From Usnea hakonensis (Eukaryota; Ascomycota; Lecanoromycetes; Lecanorales; Parmeliaceae), in NCBI GenBank assembly GCA_013423325.1, contig BLJB01000299.1:1-47123 (forward strand): DNA of 47,123 nucleotides. Direction: 5' to 3'. The notes under the pieces are model-generated. The model was not told the DNA's origin. It ran no database searches and saw nothing but the letters and a program-made list of their open reading frames with translations. The position numbers and the translations under genes were made by a program. Positions 21,153 to 33,995 of the stretch are shown here, piece after piece (positions within the stretch are counted from its first letter, which is position 1; the number at the start of each line of letters is the position of its first letter).

Positions 21153-23859
21153 CTACATCCTAAGTAATATTTCTCCACCCGTAATCGTCTGCCCGCTTGA
21201 GCTCGCGTTCACGATCCCGGCCGCCTGTAAGTCCTGCACAAGGTTGAAGATAAGGCCGTCGCAGCCTTTGGCCGCTGAAAGCCGCGTCTAAATCAGCACG
21301 GTTCTGACTCCACTCAGGGTAATGAAGGGAGGCGTATAACAGGTCACGATGGCGTACCTAAAATATCTATGGTTACTGGCAAATACTCCGTGTGCAACGT
21401 TATGGTTGAATTGTAAGCCGCCGAGCCGACTGTGAAGCATCCTTGTTTAATAGCCGATCTGCTGGGGTAGCTATAAGAAAGTCCAAGGGAAAGAGAGCTT
21501 ACTGGGGATAACAAAATCAGGAACCTCGGCGAAGGGCGAGATGCGGCTAGTGCCAAAGCCATATGGGACTTGTGGAGGGCTGGAGCATGATATCTTTGTT
21601 AACGGTGCTTCCTCTTGAGGATAGAAAAGCGAGGTCTTCTGACGAAGGGCGACCTAGCGGAGAGTGCGTTACGAACCCGTTATATTCGTTTCGATACAAT
21701 GGGTCCGCACCAGCCGTGTACAACAACAAGCTGTCTGAGCAGGTTGCGCTATCATTCCTCTGGACGTTGGTACTCCACCAGTCTTGGAATATAGTCTTAT
21801 TTGTAAGCGCTTGCGTCAGAGTAGAATTAGGGTAATCGTCTCCAAAAGCCCATCGAACCTATCACCAATTGTTATTAGGCCCACTTCTATCCTCCACAGT
21901 GAAAAATGCTACTACGGTGGCCTACCAAAGGCACCGGATCGATAAATGGCCTTCTCCCATCTTCGAAAAACCAAAGTCAGTATGTCTCGTCTTGAATGGA
22001 GTGTGAGTCTTGCGACAAGATTTAGGAGTGACTTTCTCACGCAACGTGCCTCGAGACCCAAAAAACTACGAAAATGGACATACCATGCACAGCGGCGTAA
22101 GCCGCATAGAACGGATCCCGTACCAGCGCCGTCTGCTCCTTCGAAATCAGGATCGGATACGTGATATTCAAAAATTCGTCGAGCGACGGATCTGCACCAG
22201 CAGGAAGCGTGCTCGCCCACAAGGTCGACAGATTCAAAGCTGTAGCGCTGACCGACAGGAAGCCTTCTAGTTTGGTAAGGAAATCCAAGACCACCGCATC
22301 TGCATCGTTGTCTGCGCTGGTGGGAAAGTCAACTGTGTACAATGTTTTGGGATACTGACTGTAGAACGCCAAGTCCGCATATAGCACTTTTGCAGCCGTG
22401 ACCCAAGTCGCCGGATCGCGCGTAAGAAAGCCTGCAGTATCAAGCTGAGGCGCAAGCGGCATCACGCCCGTGAGATCTACGAGGCCATGGGAAGGTCGGT
22501 TGCCGAAAAGCCCTTGGACCTGACTTGGTCCGCGGATACTACCACCCGTATCAGAGCCCAATCCTAGATCCAGCCACGGATATGAACCTTCACCAGCGCC
22601 AGGCCCCGAAGAAGAAGATGAAGGATCCTGATAGCCATCACCGCGTGGGTTAAAAGGAGAGTGATAGTCAACCCAATCCGCCGTCGCCGTCTCCCCGTTT
22701 GCAAATTGGCTCGTTTTCATTTTACCCACAATCACAGCTCCCGCATCAACAAGCCGCTGCACGGGCACTGCATTGATACTTGCTGGGGGGAAGAGCCCGT
22801 ACCAAGCTCTGTTGCCGTCGCTCGTTCTCACACCAGCGACATCATAGATATCTTTGACGCCGAGGCGGACGCCTGCAAGGGGCAGCTCTGCGGTTTTCGT
22901 GTAGTAAAGACGGGAGGGGACGCCGACGGCGGGAGATTGGATTCCGGCTACGTTGGCTGGGAGAGCGGTGTAAGTGGAATTCGATGTGGAAATTAGTGGC
23001 TGTGTGAAAGCACCAGCAAAGTCGGGGTAGAGTCTCAATGGTTGATATAATGAGCCGGAAGTGGAGAGGAAGTAGGGCCCTGAAGGTATGGTGACTGATG
23101 AGTTGTTCGGTTTGGGGAGGGCCATTATGCGGGAAGTGTTGGCTCCGGGAAGTGCAATTGAAGTATTTAGGGGAACTGTTGCGTTCGCTCCTGTGGCGTA
23201 TGAGACCAGGATGGCTTAAACGCCGCGTTAGTAATGCCGTAAGTAGGAATGGTTTTCCCCGGTAAAAGTAAAGACTAGGGACGGAGAACTGGCATTTAAG
23301 AGGATAGAACTCTGTGCAAGGCGCAGACAAAAGGTGCCATTTTAGGCTATGGGGCGTGTCAATATTAGAAGGAGGCATGTAATTCAGAGTCATCAAAGAA
23401 CCGTAGAGGAAAGGAAACTGTGATGCATCGTCCTCTTTAACAAATCATCAGGCAGTAGATCATGTACGAAATCAAAGTTCGTGATTACGAAAGATGACAA
23501 TTTGGATACTTCTGACGCTAAGACACCACCACAAACATCCACTGACCTTCCAGAAACCCGACATTCCATACATCATCCGCCCCAAAACTATCGATCACGT
23601 GCTCTAGCCCACTCTGACTAGCATTCGAAGCCCAAAGCTCGACAACAGTTACCGGCACAAAGCCAACAGCAGACGCAGCACCATTGAGCGATGTGAAAGT
23701 CGGAAGAGTGGCAAAGGAAGCAGCTGGGAGGTAGTATGGAACATCATTGAGCACCAACGTTTGTCCTGTAGTGGCGATGGAAACGGCCGAGGTGAGATAG
23801 TGGAAGGTGGACGGAAGAGCAGCCAACAAGGCGGGATATATGAAAAAGCGCATGTTCAT
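21153..23859 (-). CDS. Secreted amidase (amidase signature family)
   Basis: Hydrolyses amide bonds with a Ser-cisSer-Lys triad; the substrate is unknown. Seven exons on the minus strand: 23859-23547, 23214-22084, 21960-21926, 21858-21677, 21579-21503, 21429-21358 and 21274-21153, 643 residues. The N-terminus is a likely signal peptide (MNMRFFIYPALLAALPSTFH), then an extra domain of about 100 residues found in fungal secreted amidases (VLNDVPYYLPAASFATLPTF). The amidase core has GVRLGVKDIYDVAG (catalytic Lys), NPRGDGYQDPSSSSSGPGAG and GLGSDTGGSIRGPSQVQGLF (both catalytic serines). The C-terminal exons read PLYRNEYNGPPQVPYGFGTS, EVPDFVIPIGSAAYNSTITL and AAKGCDGLIFNLVQDLQAAG. Every junction keeps phase. 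Asn-X-Ser/Thr sites are frequent, which suits secretion. The first intron is unusually long (332 bp). Transposons begin about 760 bases upstream of its start. Confidence 0.88.
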
Positions 23860-24613
23860 GTAGAGAGGAGCAGTAGACGAGATGAGAGGTACGGAAGTAA
23901 GACGAAATGCAAATGGGGGACATGTTTATCATATAGATGTTTACTCGTGTAGGATCCAATGTGTTTAGGCCTGGCCTTATACCAATATCCCGTTAGACTG
24001 AGATGGCGATATCAGGCCCCATGCAGGGGCCTGAATCGGATTCCCCCGCTTTTCATGTGCACACGATCATCTTATCTTTTAGCACCTACCCGTTTCGTCA
24101 GTCCTCCAAAACGTCGTGTTTTGGCGGCTGGGAAATTCAAATGCTTCGAGAACACTTCATATCGTGTACTTAAACCACTATTAAAGCACAACCAGCGCTT
24201 GAACGAAAGGCTAAGCAGAATCAATGAGCCGAACACGATGAGAAGTCTCCCCGGGTGACATTCAAGAACAAGCCGGTAAAGAAAGTTATGCAACACTACC
24301 AATGTCCTTAGTGATCAAATTCGAAAATCCTTTCGTGGATAGATCTCTCGTCTCACACGCATGAGCGTCTGCAAAGCTTATTAGTAGCAAGAAACGTTGT
24401 ATGCTTGAGCATCAGGCATACTGTATTTTGCAGAACCACTGGCGGGAGCGCGAAACTAGCAGCCGGCCCCGCGTTTTTTGCCGGGACCACCACCAAATGC
24501 AAGCAGAAGGCCAATGACCTCGCTGTTACTATAGAGAAGTCATGTTACGGCAGTGACTCAGATCACTGAGTCTTGGCATTACCCACAATGGCACTTGCCT
24601 TGCCATTATCTTA
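23860..24613. promoter_or_regulatory. Upstream region of the amidase gene with two hairpins
   Basis: No gene. Two compact inverted repeats: CAGGCCCC/GGGGCCTG with a 5-base loop (24013-24033) and CCAAAAC/GTTTTGG with a 5-base loop (24106-24124). It is the last normal-GC sequence before the transposon block. Confidence 0.4.
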
Positions 24614-24621
24614 GTATTCAC
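24614..24621. repeat. Left 8-bp target-site duplication GTATTCAC
   Basis: Matches GTATTTAC at 33988-33995 except for one C/T difference, as RIP would produce. An 8-bp duplication is the hAT signature. Confidence 0.6.
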
Positions 24622-24894
24622 TACGCCTCGGAAAGGGTTGGGTCGACCCACGTGGGTCTCGTTTGGATCTATAGGTCGGGTTAAAGACAATTTGCGTGGG
24701 TCGGGTAATAGGTCCGGGTTAAAAAAAAATAGGTTAAGTATCTAACGAGTACCTATATAATAAATATATATACTATATATAGAATATTATTAATCGATAT
24801 TAATTCTAATATAGTATAATAATTAAGTATAATCTTAAATCTAGTATTCTCTATTTTAAAGAGGAATAATATCTAGAATAATAACTAGAATTTT

Positions 24895-24955
24895 TTTTGA
24901 ATTTGAATTTATACGTCGTATCTACCTAAACTTCGAAAGGTAATTACGGGATCCT
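24895..24955 (-). mobile_element. 3'-end fragment of the Tad-like LINE nested in the hAT-like element
   Basis: GAATTTGAATTTATACG...CTACC...GAAAGGTAATTACGGGA runs parallel to the 3' end of the LINE at 35403-35455 (GGATTGGAATTCATACTCG...GAAAGATAATTACGGGA), with mostly transition differences. Cut off by the N pair at 24956. Confidence 0.45.
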
Positions 24956-24957
24956 NN

Positions 24958-26631
24958 AAGAAAACTATTTAATACTATTATCTTATATATATATTATTAG
25001 AGAAAAACCTTACTACTTCTCTATATATATATTACTATTTATATATAGATTTAAATACTACTTTAGTTATATCTCTATTAGGGTTTTATTATTATTTATA
25101 TTCCTTCTACTATAATTTCCTTTTTTAAAGCTTAAATCTTAATAATTTTAGCCCGGATTTAGATTAACTTCTCTTCGCTAAGTTCTTAGTCCTAGTTTAT
25201 ACTCTTTCTAATCCTTTTTTAGAGTATAGCTTTTAGTTCTTTAGATCTACTCCTTTAGATTAAGACTATAGATTTCTTTATTTTCGTCTCCTCCTTTCTA
25301 TCTTAGCTCCCCTTATTATTTATTTTCTACTAATATTAATTATAAAATAATCTTTTCTTCGCGAGTCTTCTCGCTATATACCTCTTTATCTTAACCTTAA
25401 ACTAATAGTTTATATTATATATAGTATAGTCTTTCTTCTTATATACTATATATCTCGAGGCTACTATTAGTACTACTATTATATATATTCGAGTATTATA
25501 TATCTAATTATATTTAATATACTATATCTTATTTTAGTATATTTTTATAATATAATTATATTCCTAATACCTATAATACCTAGTTAGGGAGGTTATCTAG
25601 TTAAACCTCTCTACCGCTTTTATTTCCTTTACTTTAACGAGTCTATTAAATATTAGAGTATCTACTATCTTTAGAGTCGAGAGATTTAGTACTAATAATA
25701 AGTATTTTTTTATTTTATAGCTATTAGATAACTACCTAATTCCCGTAATTTTAAGTTCTAGGTATATTCTCTAATTATTCTATTTAATCCTCCTCTTTAT
25801 CTCTAGCTATATACTAGTATCTACTCTATTAACTCTAATACTATATATTATTACTAGGTATATCTTTTATATAATATTAGTTAACGCGTATTTTTCTATA
25901 AGCTAGGATATATCCTTCTCTAAATCTTCTTTTATATCTATTATAGTTATCTAGATTAAAAGGTTACTATTATAAAAATAGTATATTATCTCTAACTATT
26001 TAACTTCTTCTCTTTATATCTATATATCTTTTAATTCCTTTAGAATCTTTTCTATTATTTTTTCTATACTCTTACTTTCCTTCTTATCTCTAACTCGTAT
26101 TAGAAGCTATCTCCGTTTTCTCGAATCCTTTAATTAGATCGTATAGACTATAGCGCTAGGGGGGCCCTCTCTAGATATTTTAAATAGATTTCTTTAGCTC
26201 TATCTAATAGTTAAATTATTTTAATATATTAGTATATTTATCTAGCTTCTTATTCGTTTTTTTTTATATTATTTTATCTACTTTTCTTTTTTCTATTATA
26301 GTTCTATATATAGCTTTATAATTTCTTAACTCTATCCTTCTATAAGTACTCGTATAATATTAATTAACGCGTTTCCCGCTATTCGGTATTTATTTAGTAT
26401 AGGTTTAAATAGGATCTTAAGTATCTAAAGTACCTCTTCTAGGCTCTCTATCTATATTATTAATATTACGAATATAATAACCGCGTCTTATTCTATTTTT
26501 ATATTAGTATACTCTACTTTTTTAGGGGTAGTAATAGTCTCTATTATATCTATATCTAGTAGTATATCTTTTTCTTCTAGTTCCCTACCTAATATAAAAG
26601 GCTTCTCTTCGTGCTGGTTATTGTACTTCAT
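24958..26631 (-). pseudogene. RIP-destroyed ORF inside the hAT-like element, possible transposase remnant
   Basis: The plus strand here is strongly pyrimidine-biased, as expected if the minus strand once coded. A Met at 26631 opens a frame of about 48 codons (MKYNNQHEEKPFILGRELEE, then KDILLDIDIIETIT) before the first stop; further open pieces follow, separated by TAA/TAG codons that RIP makes from CAA, CAG and TGG. No transposase motif can be read with confidence, so the identity is inferred from position. Confidence 0.4.
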
Positions 26632-26639
26632 TTTTTTTT

Positions 26640-29600
26640 CCTAAGTCATAAACTCTTTTCTAATAACTAGAATATCTACTATAAAAAGAAATAATATAAA
26701 TAATATCTAAAATAATAATTAGAACTTAGACTAGATTATATAAAGTTAAATTAAAATATCTTTATATATTAATTTATATTATAAAATAAAAAAAATAGCT
26801 TATTAGATAATAGCGCTAGTAGAGAGAATTCTTTAAATATCTTATTATAAGTTTCTATAATAAAAAGATATATCTATCTAATATTTTTAAAGTCTATATT
26901 TAATTTAAATTTATAAACCTTAATATTATAATCCTCTAGCTATTAGTAAACTAGTCTAGATAAATTTATCTATTCTTTAACCCCTTTAATAATAAAATTC
27001 TTATTAATAATATATATAATTATATTATAATACGTAGCTCTCTTATATAGTATAAAATAAATATATAAAGAAGATAATTTATTAAATATTATTATATTCT
27101 TTTAGATAATATAAATAATAGCTAGAATAATAGCTAGAATATTAATAGTAGACTTATTTTAATATATAGCGACTTTTTTATTAAAAATAGATATTACTAG
27201 TATTTATCTAAAGTTATATATTTATTTAGATATTATAATTTAAAAGAAAGATTTAAAATATTATTAAATTATACTTTTTATATTTAAATAAATATACTTA
27301 TTTCCTTCTATATTATATACCTCTAATTTAATATTTACTTTTTAATATAAAGTAAAATATTACTATTTTAGATATAAAATACTTGAGTAGCTAAATTATA
27401 ATAAATATTATCTTTATTTATATTCCTTTATTATATAATTTATATATCTTTATCTAAATAAATTATTAATTATTTATATTAATAATATATAAAGAGGGCT
27501 TATTTATCTTCTAGATATTATCTAGATAGTTCTTCTAATTAGAATTATTATTATTTTTAAGGATATAAATATATTTTTTAGAGATTAGAGGAACTCTAGA
27601 CTTTTATATAATAATCTTAATATAAATATTATTATTAATTCTAAAAAAGTATAAATTTATAAGAATAATTATTAGAATAATTATTAGAAATAGGCTTACC
27701 TTTAATTAATAATATTACTATAGACCTTTTTAAAAAAAGTAATATTAATAGTAAAATTTTTTAACTTTACTTTTTTAAATATATAATTAATAGTAGATAA
27801 ATTAATCTTTTTTACTTATTTAATTTACTTCTTTTTTAGAGTAAAGGTTTTAAGTCTCTATTTAAAGTATTTAATATAAAGATTAGTATTTAGATCTTCC
27901 TCTATTTTTTATTTTAGTTAGAGATTAAGAGATTTTTCTATTTTTCTATAATAAAAAGAAGTTTCGAGTTCTTTAATAAATATATAGCTTATAGTCTATA
28001 ATAGATATTCTAAATTATTATTATTATCTTATTTTTTAAGTTTAGATTTAATAACTATAAAAGTAGTTATTATAATAATAACTAAAATATTAGAATTATA
28101 TTTATTTATAATTAAAATTAGTATAATAGTTATAGTATAAGAAACTAGAGCTTAAAGTATATAAATTAAGACTAGAGTTAAAATATAAAGTATATAAATA
28201 AAGGCTAGATTTAATATATAAAGTATATAAATAAAGATAGAAAGTAGTTAAAAATTAGAAGAGATTTAATTATTAATATATTTATATATTAATTTATAGA
28301 AATTAAGGCTATTAAAAAATTAGTATAAAATCTTATCTTTAACTTAATCTATTAAATAATTATTAGAATAATAATTATAATTAACTATATAATTTTTTTA
28401 AATATATTATATAATAAAGTATCTAATTTATCTATTATTTTCTAGCTTTCTATATAAAAATCGAGTAAATATTATAAGTTTAAATTTATAAGATAAATAT
28501 AAATACTAAAGAAATTAAAATTCTATTATATTAACCTTACTATAATAATTTAATTTTTAACTTTAATATTTTATAAATAAATAATTACCCCTAATCTAAT
28601 TATTATCTATATAATTATATTATACTTTTATAAATATAGTTTTAAGATTAGATCTAAGTATAATATTATTTATAGTAAAGTAAATTATAATAAAGATTAT
28701 ATTTATTTTTAGTTCTAATATAATCTAATCTATTAATTAAGTTATAAAAAAATAATACTTTAGAATTTTAAGATTCTAAATTAATTTATTTAGAATTTAT
28801 CTACTAATTAAAATATTATTATAAGATATTAATATAAAGTTTAAGCCCCTTAAATTATAGAAAGCTTTATCTATAAATATTATTTCTATTCTAATAATAA
28901 ATTATTCTAATAATTATTCTAATAATTCTATTTACTTATTCTAGCTATTACTCTATATAAAATTAGATACTATTAATAAACTATAGACCTTTTTCTATAT
29001 AAGCTTCTATTTTAATAGCTAGTTTATAAGATTATAAAAGATATTAAGATAATTTCTTAAAATATTCGCTTTTAAATATTAACTCTTAAAGATTTATAAA
29101 AGGCTATTAAGTCTTTTTTAATTAATATTCTTAAAGATAAGATTTCTATATTGTTTCTATTTAAAGTATAGACTCTAAACTATACTTTTAATTAAATATA
29201 AATCTTTATATAATTTATATTAAATAAATTATTTTCTAGAAAAAGGATCTTAATCTTTTTCTATATCTTATTTATTCTAATAAAGTTATAATTAATTAGT
29301 AGAATTAGAAGATAGTAGTAATCTATAGCTAAAGAATTAATATAAAAATTCTAATTTTAAATTCTATATTAATTTTATAAATTAAATAATAGTAATTAGA
29401 ATAATTATTAGAAAGTCTAAAATCTACCCCTTTTATCTTTAAAAATATAAATAAGTTTAAAATTCTTCTATAATAATATTACTCGTTTTATATAATATAT
29501 AGTAAACTAGTATACTAGTAGAATATAATTAGCTAAATATATTATTAGAAAATAAAATAATAAATATATTTTTAAATTATAAAATTAATTCCGCCTTTAT

Positions 29601-32600
29601 TATCTTCTATAATATAAGTAGAGTACTACTCTAAATTTACTCTATTTAACTAATTAATATATAAATCTCCTTTATAAATCGACTAAAGTACGTCTTTAGA
29701 ATAATAAGCTCTATTAATTTCTATTATATTTAAATTTTATATAGTATGATAACTAGAATTTAATTAGTCTATTATAGAGAAGAATAAAATAGTAGAGATT
29801 AATATATTATTTAATTAAAAATATCTTTTTTTATTACCTTTACTAATAATTATTTTTATTTATAATACTTTTCTAGCTATTTTATATCGCTTTTATAATT
29901 TCTTTTCCTTTATTAAGGGAGGCTCGTTATTACCTTATAAAGTTAATATAATATTTAGTATATTATCTAGAAGATTTAATAAATTATCTAGAAAAATTAA
30001 TATAGAGTTTTAATTATTATTCTAAAAATCTAATATAGAAGGCTATATAGTATCTTATATAATTATATTTTAATATTAATAAAAAATAATAAAGAAATAG
30101 AAAAAAGAAATAAATTATTTTATAAAATATTTATTTATTATTTTAAAAGCCTTCTATTTATAGCTTAATTAAAAGTAGAGAAAATATAATTTAAATATAA
30201 TATATATAACTATTTAGAAATTTAGTATAATAAAAAGGTTTTAAAAAATATATTTAAAAAAATAGTTTATCTATTTATAATTACTTTTTATAATTATTTA
30301 AATTATTAATTCTATAAAAGTTATTCTAATTATTATTCTAGTAATTATTTTTACTACTTTTATACTTTCGCTATTTTTTATCTTTACTACTTTTATACTT
30401 TTACTATTTTTATTTTAACTATTATTCTAGTAATTACCTCTACTACTTTTATACTTTTACTATTAAAAATAGCTAGCTAGTTATCCTCTTTTTTTAATAA
30501 TAAATTTACTACTAAATTATTATATTTTATAAATTAATAAGTAGTTCTAAATATTAATCTTAAGATTATTACTATCTATTCTATTAAAAAGAATAGTAAT
30601 AATATAAAGAAAATCTAATACTACTAATAATCTTTTATAAAGATTAAGATTTTCGCTTTATAATAAATATCTATCTAATAGATTATTAAAAATTAAATAA
30701 AGTCTAAAAATAATAGAAATACTATTTATTAGATATCTAGAAAGTAGAAGTTTAAAATCTAGAAATATATTAAATATTAAATAGTTAGCGTTAATAATAA
30801 CTAATTATATATTATTTATTTATATTATAATTACGCTTTAATCTACTCTAGTCTTAGATAGAGTACTAGTACTTTTAGTAAATATCTTAAAAGCTAGATA
30901 TATAATAAAAAGGCTAATAATAGTAACCTAAAATAATTAAATCTTTAAAATATAATATTAGAATAGATATATAATTAAGCCTATTTTCTATATATAATTA
31001 TTAGAATAATTATTAGAATTTAAAATCTAATTTAAGTAGAGGCGCTAAACTAGAGAAACTAGAGTAATAATTAATAGATATTAATTATAAAAAGTAGATT
31101 TTAAAGACTACTTTCTATAAATAGTTATCTTTCTTAATATATTCTATAATTCTATTAATAGTATTTAGCTTTAATATCTATTTCTATATCTAGATAATAT
31201 AGCGATACTACCTAATATATTAATTATTTATAATAGAATTTTAGAGAGGATTTAATTAATCTAAAATTAGATCTTTAATAAATTATTAAATAATAGTTTA
31301 AAGGTATTTTTTGCCTTAGATAAATAATCGCTATATAATAGATCTATATATATAAGTATAGTTACTTACTAGATTAATATTTAATTTATATATTAAGATA
31401 TTTATATTAATTTCGAATAAGTTGAAAGAGTATATAATAATAAAAGACTTATTATAATCCTCTTTAAAATTATTTAAGACTATAGTCTTAAAGATTATAT
31501 ATATACTATTATAAATAATAATATTAGTAATATAAATATTTTATTTAAAAAAGTTATCTAGATATATATAAAAAAAAATAAACGAGTTAAAATAGAAATA
31601 GATTTACTACTAGTAAATAAATAGAATAATATTTTATTAATAATAAATAGTAAATATATTCTATATTTAATATATATTATTTAATTATCTCTAAAATAAT
31701 TAATAGAAACTATTAAGATTTATTCTATAAATAAGTAGTTATAAAACTATTAGAGTAATAATAAAGAGTAGAATTTATAGAGATTAAAAAGTAAAATTTT
31801 ACTCTATTTTTTAATAAAAATATAATCTCTTTTATTTCTAATTATTTTTCTAATAATTATTTAATTCTTTTATTAATTCTTATAATTTAGTAAAAATAGG
31901 ATTTCTAGTTATTATTCTAATTATTATTCTAGTTTACTAATAAGATTAGATCTAGAAAACTATTATCTATATTAGTACTAGTAGTTAGTATAAGAAGAAG
32001 TTCTAAACTATTTAATAAAGAAACCTTAATAATAGTAGACTTTTATATATTTTTCTATTTTAAAATCTTAAGAAGAGAGTAAAAAAATTAAAATCTTATC
32101 TTTTAAAATTTATATAAAATATAGTTATACGCTAGAATTTAATATTTTATATATTAATCTATATATATTTATTATAAGTCGAAATTAATATCTTTATTAA
32201 GAAGATAGAAATCTTCTAGTTTAGACTTAATAAAGTAGAATAGAATCTAGTAATATATCTTATAAATATTACTCGATAATTTACTAAAATAATATAGACT
32301 ATTAATAGGACTAAAAATATAATAAATTATAAAGTATTCTATATTTATACTAGACTTTTTTATTATCTCGAAAAAGTAATTAAGTATATTAAATAAAAAA
32401 GAATTTTATAGAAGAAAAAAATATTAATTATATTAAATTTAATATAATTAAAGTTAAAAGAGTACTATATAAAAATAAAGTATAATTTAAATAAGTTTTA
32501 TAATAAAATAACTTTACTCGATCCTTTTAAAGGGGATAAATTATTTAGAACTAATAATTAGTAATATAAAACTAGTCTATAATCCTAATTATTTATTTAT

Positions 32601-33700
32601 TAGTTAGCGCTAGAAAAGGAATTTAATAAATTTATAATTAATATCTTTAATATTAAATATCGGGTTAATAATATATTAGAAAGATCTCGCTTTAAAGTTA
32701 GAAATATCTTATCTAGTACTTTTTAAAATAGTAATAATAAAAAGGTAAAGACCCTTATCTAATCTAATAATAAATTTAATTAATATTAGTTAGTAGGTAT
32801 TCTAGTAATTATTCTAATAATTAAATTATATAAATATTAATTTAAAGTATAGTTCTAATTTAAATATTAAATATAATTAGTATAGACGATATTCTATAAA
32901 TCTAAATATATCTCGAGAAATAATATCTACTTTTTAATTATATTATTTAAAATATATTTTCTATATCTATAGTAAATATAGAAGTAGAGTATCTATTCTT
33001 AATAATATTATAATTATATAGATATAAAGTCTATTAATTCTATAATACTTTTCGGGCTATAGTCTTATTATATAAATTTAATAGAAAAAGATAAGTAGAT
33101 ATTAAAATTTCTAATAATTATCTTTTTATTAAAGATCCTAATAACTCCTTTATATCTAAAAATAATAGAGAGTAGAAGAAGAGTATAAAAAATAAAGAAC
33201 TTTAAGAATAAAGTTAATATAAGACTAAATAGAATTAATTAAATAAAATTAAAAAGAATAAAGATAATAAAATAGATAAAGATATTAAAATTAATATAAC
33301 TATAATTACTAAATTAATAATTATTAAACTAGTATCTATAAATACTTACTATTCTAGTTATTATTCTAGTTATTACTCTAATTTATATATTATAGAAATA
33401 TATTTATAGTTAATAAGATTCTTTTAAATAGGATCTAGCTCGAAAAAGGAGTAATATTACTCTTAATAAAAATAATAAATAAAGAGGATCTAGTTAAGAG
33501 TCTTAATTTTTAATAAATTTATTTATAGCTAGTATTAAAAATAGTAAAAAAATATAAAAAAGAAGAAATTTAGCTACTTAATATAAATTATATAAGAAGT
33601 CTTATAATATAGATAATTAATAGCTAAAATAATAACTAAAATAATATTTATAATTATATTATAAAATAATAATTATAATTATAATTAGACATCTAGAGGT
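26640..33700. repeat. Dispersed arrays of a 12-bp unit, about TTATTCTARTWA
   Basis: Short tandem runs (2-3 copies) of one 12-bp unit, in both orientations, recur roughly every 400-700 bases: near 27120, 27665, 28360, 28895, 29398, 30315, 30412, 30998, 31848, 31905, 32800, 33348 and 33618, with a copy near 24870. Example: TTATTCTAGTTATTATTCTA at about 33350. I see few or none in the gypsy and LINE sequence at 35-47 kb. The rest of this stretch is AT-rich with no readable gene. Confidence 0.5.
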
Positions 33701-33987
33701 AGAAATTTTAAGGGTAAAAAGATAAAGATTAAAAGTTAAAGATTATAAAAATTAAGTATTAGAAATTATAAAGACTAAATATACTAATCTCTTTATAAAT
33801 TAGTAGATTAAATTTTAAATTTTAAAAGGATTAGATCCTTTTTTAAATATCTACTTACGAGTATCTATTAGATATCTACTCTATATTTAAGACCCGACCT
33901 AGACCTAACCCTCCTAAGACCCGACCTACGCGCGGGTTAGGTTAAAGAGTTAAATTTTAGACCTAATCTAACCCTTTCCGAGGCGTA

Positions 33988-33995
33988 GTATTTAC
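33988..33995. repeat. Right 8-bp target-site duplication GTATTTAC
   Basis: Partner of the site at 24614-24621. Confidence 0.6.

Larger units (their letters stand above)
24622..33987. mobile_element. hAT-like DNA transposon, 9.37 kb, heavily RIP-mutated
   Basis: Bounded by inverted termini: TACGCCTCGGAAAGGGTT at 24622-24639 and its exact reverse complement at 33970-33987, with an 8-bp target duplication outside. Just inside both ends are repeated GGTCGGGT/ACCCGACC words (about 24648-24722 and 33892-33935), like the subterminal transposase-binding sites of hAT elements. The inside is extremely AT-rich with stops in all frames. It is long for a hAT element, so nested insertions are likely, and a LINE 3' end is seen at about 24895. 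The two Ns at 24956 mean the left part could be a false join. Confidence 0.6.

Noticed and set aside
22842..23396. 184-codon minus-strand frame overlapping the amidase
   Set aside because: Shadow of the amidase exon and its first intron; no coding character.
1..24600. Secondary-metabolite or mating-type cluster
   Set aside because: All genes are housekeeping types of mixed function; no synthase, HMG or alpha-box gene is present.
26640..33700. CRISPR-like array
   Set aside because: The 12-bp units are dispersed, tandem without spacers and in a eukaryotic transposon.
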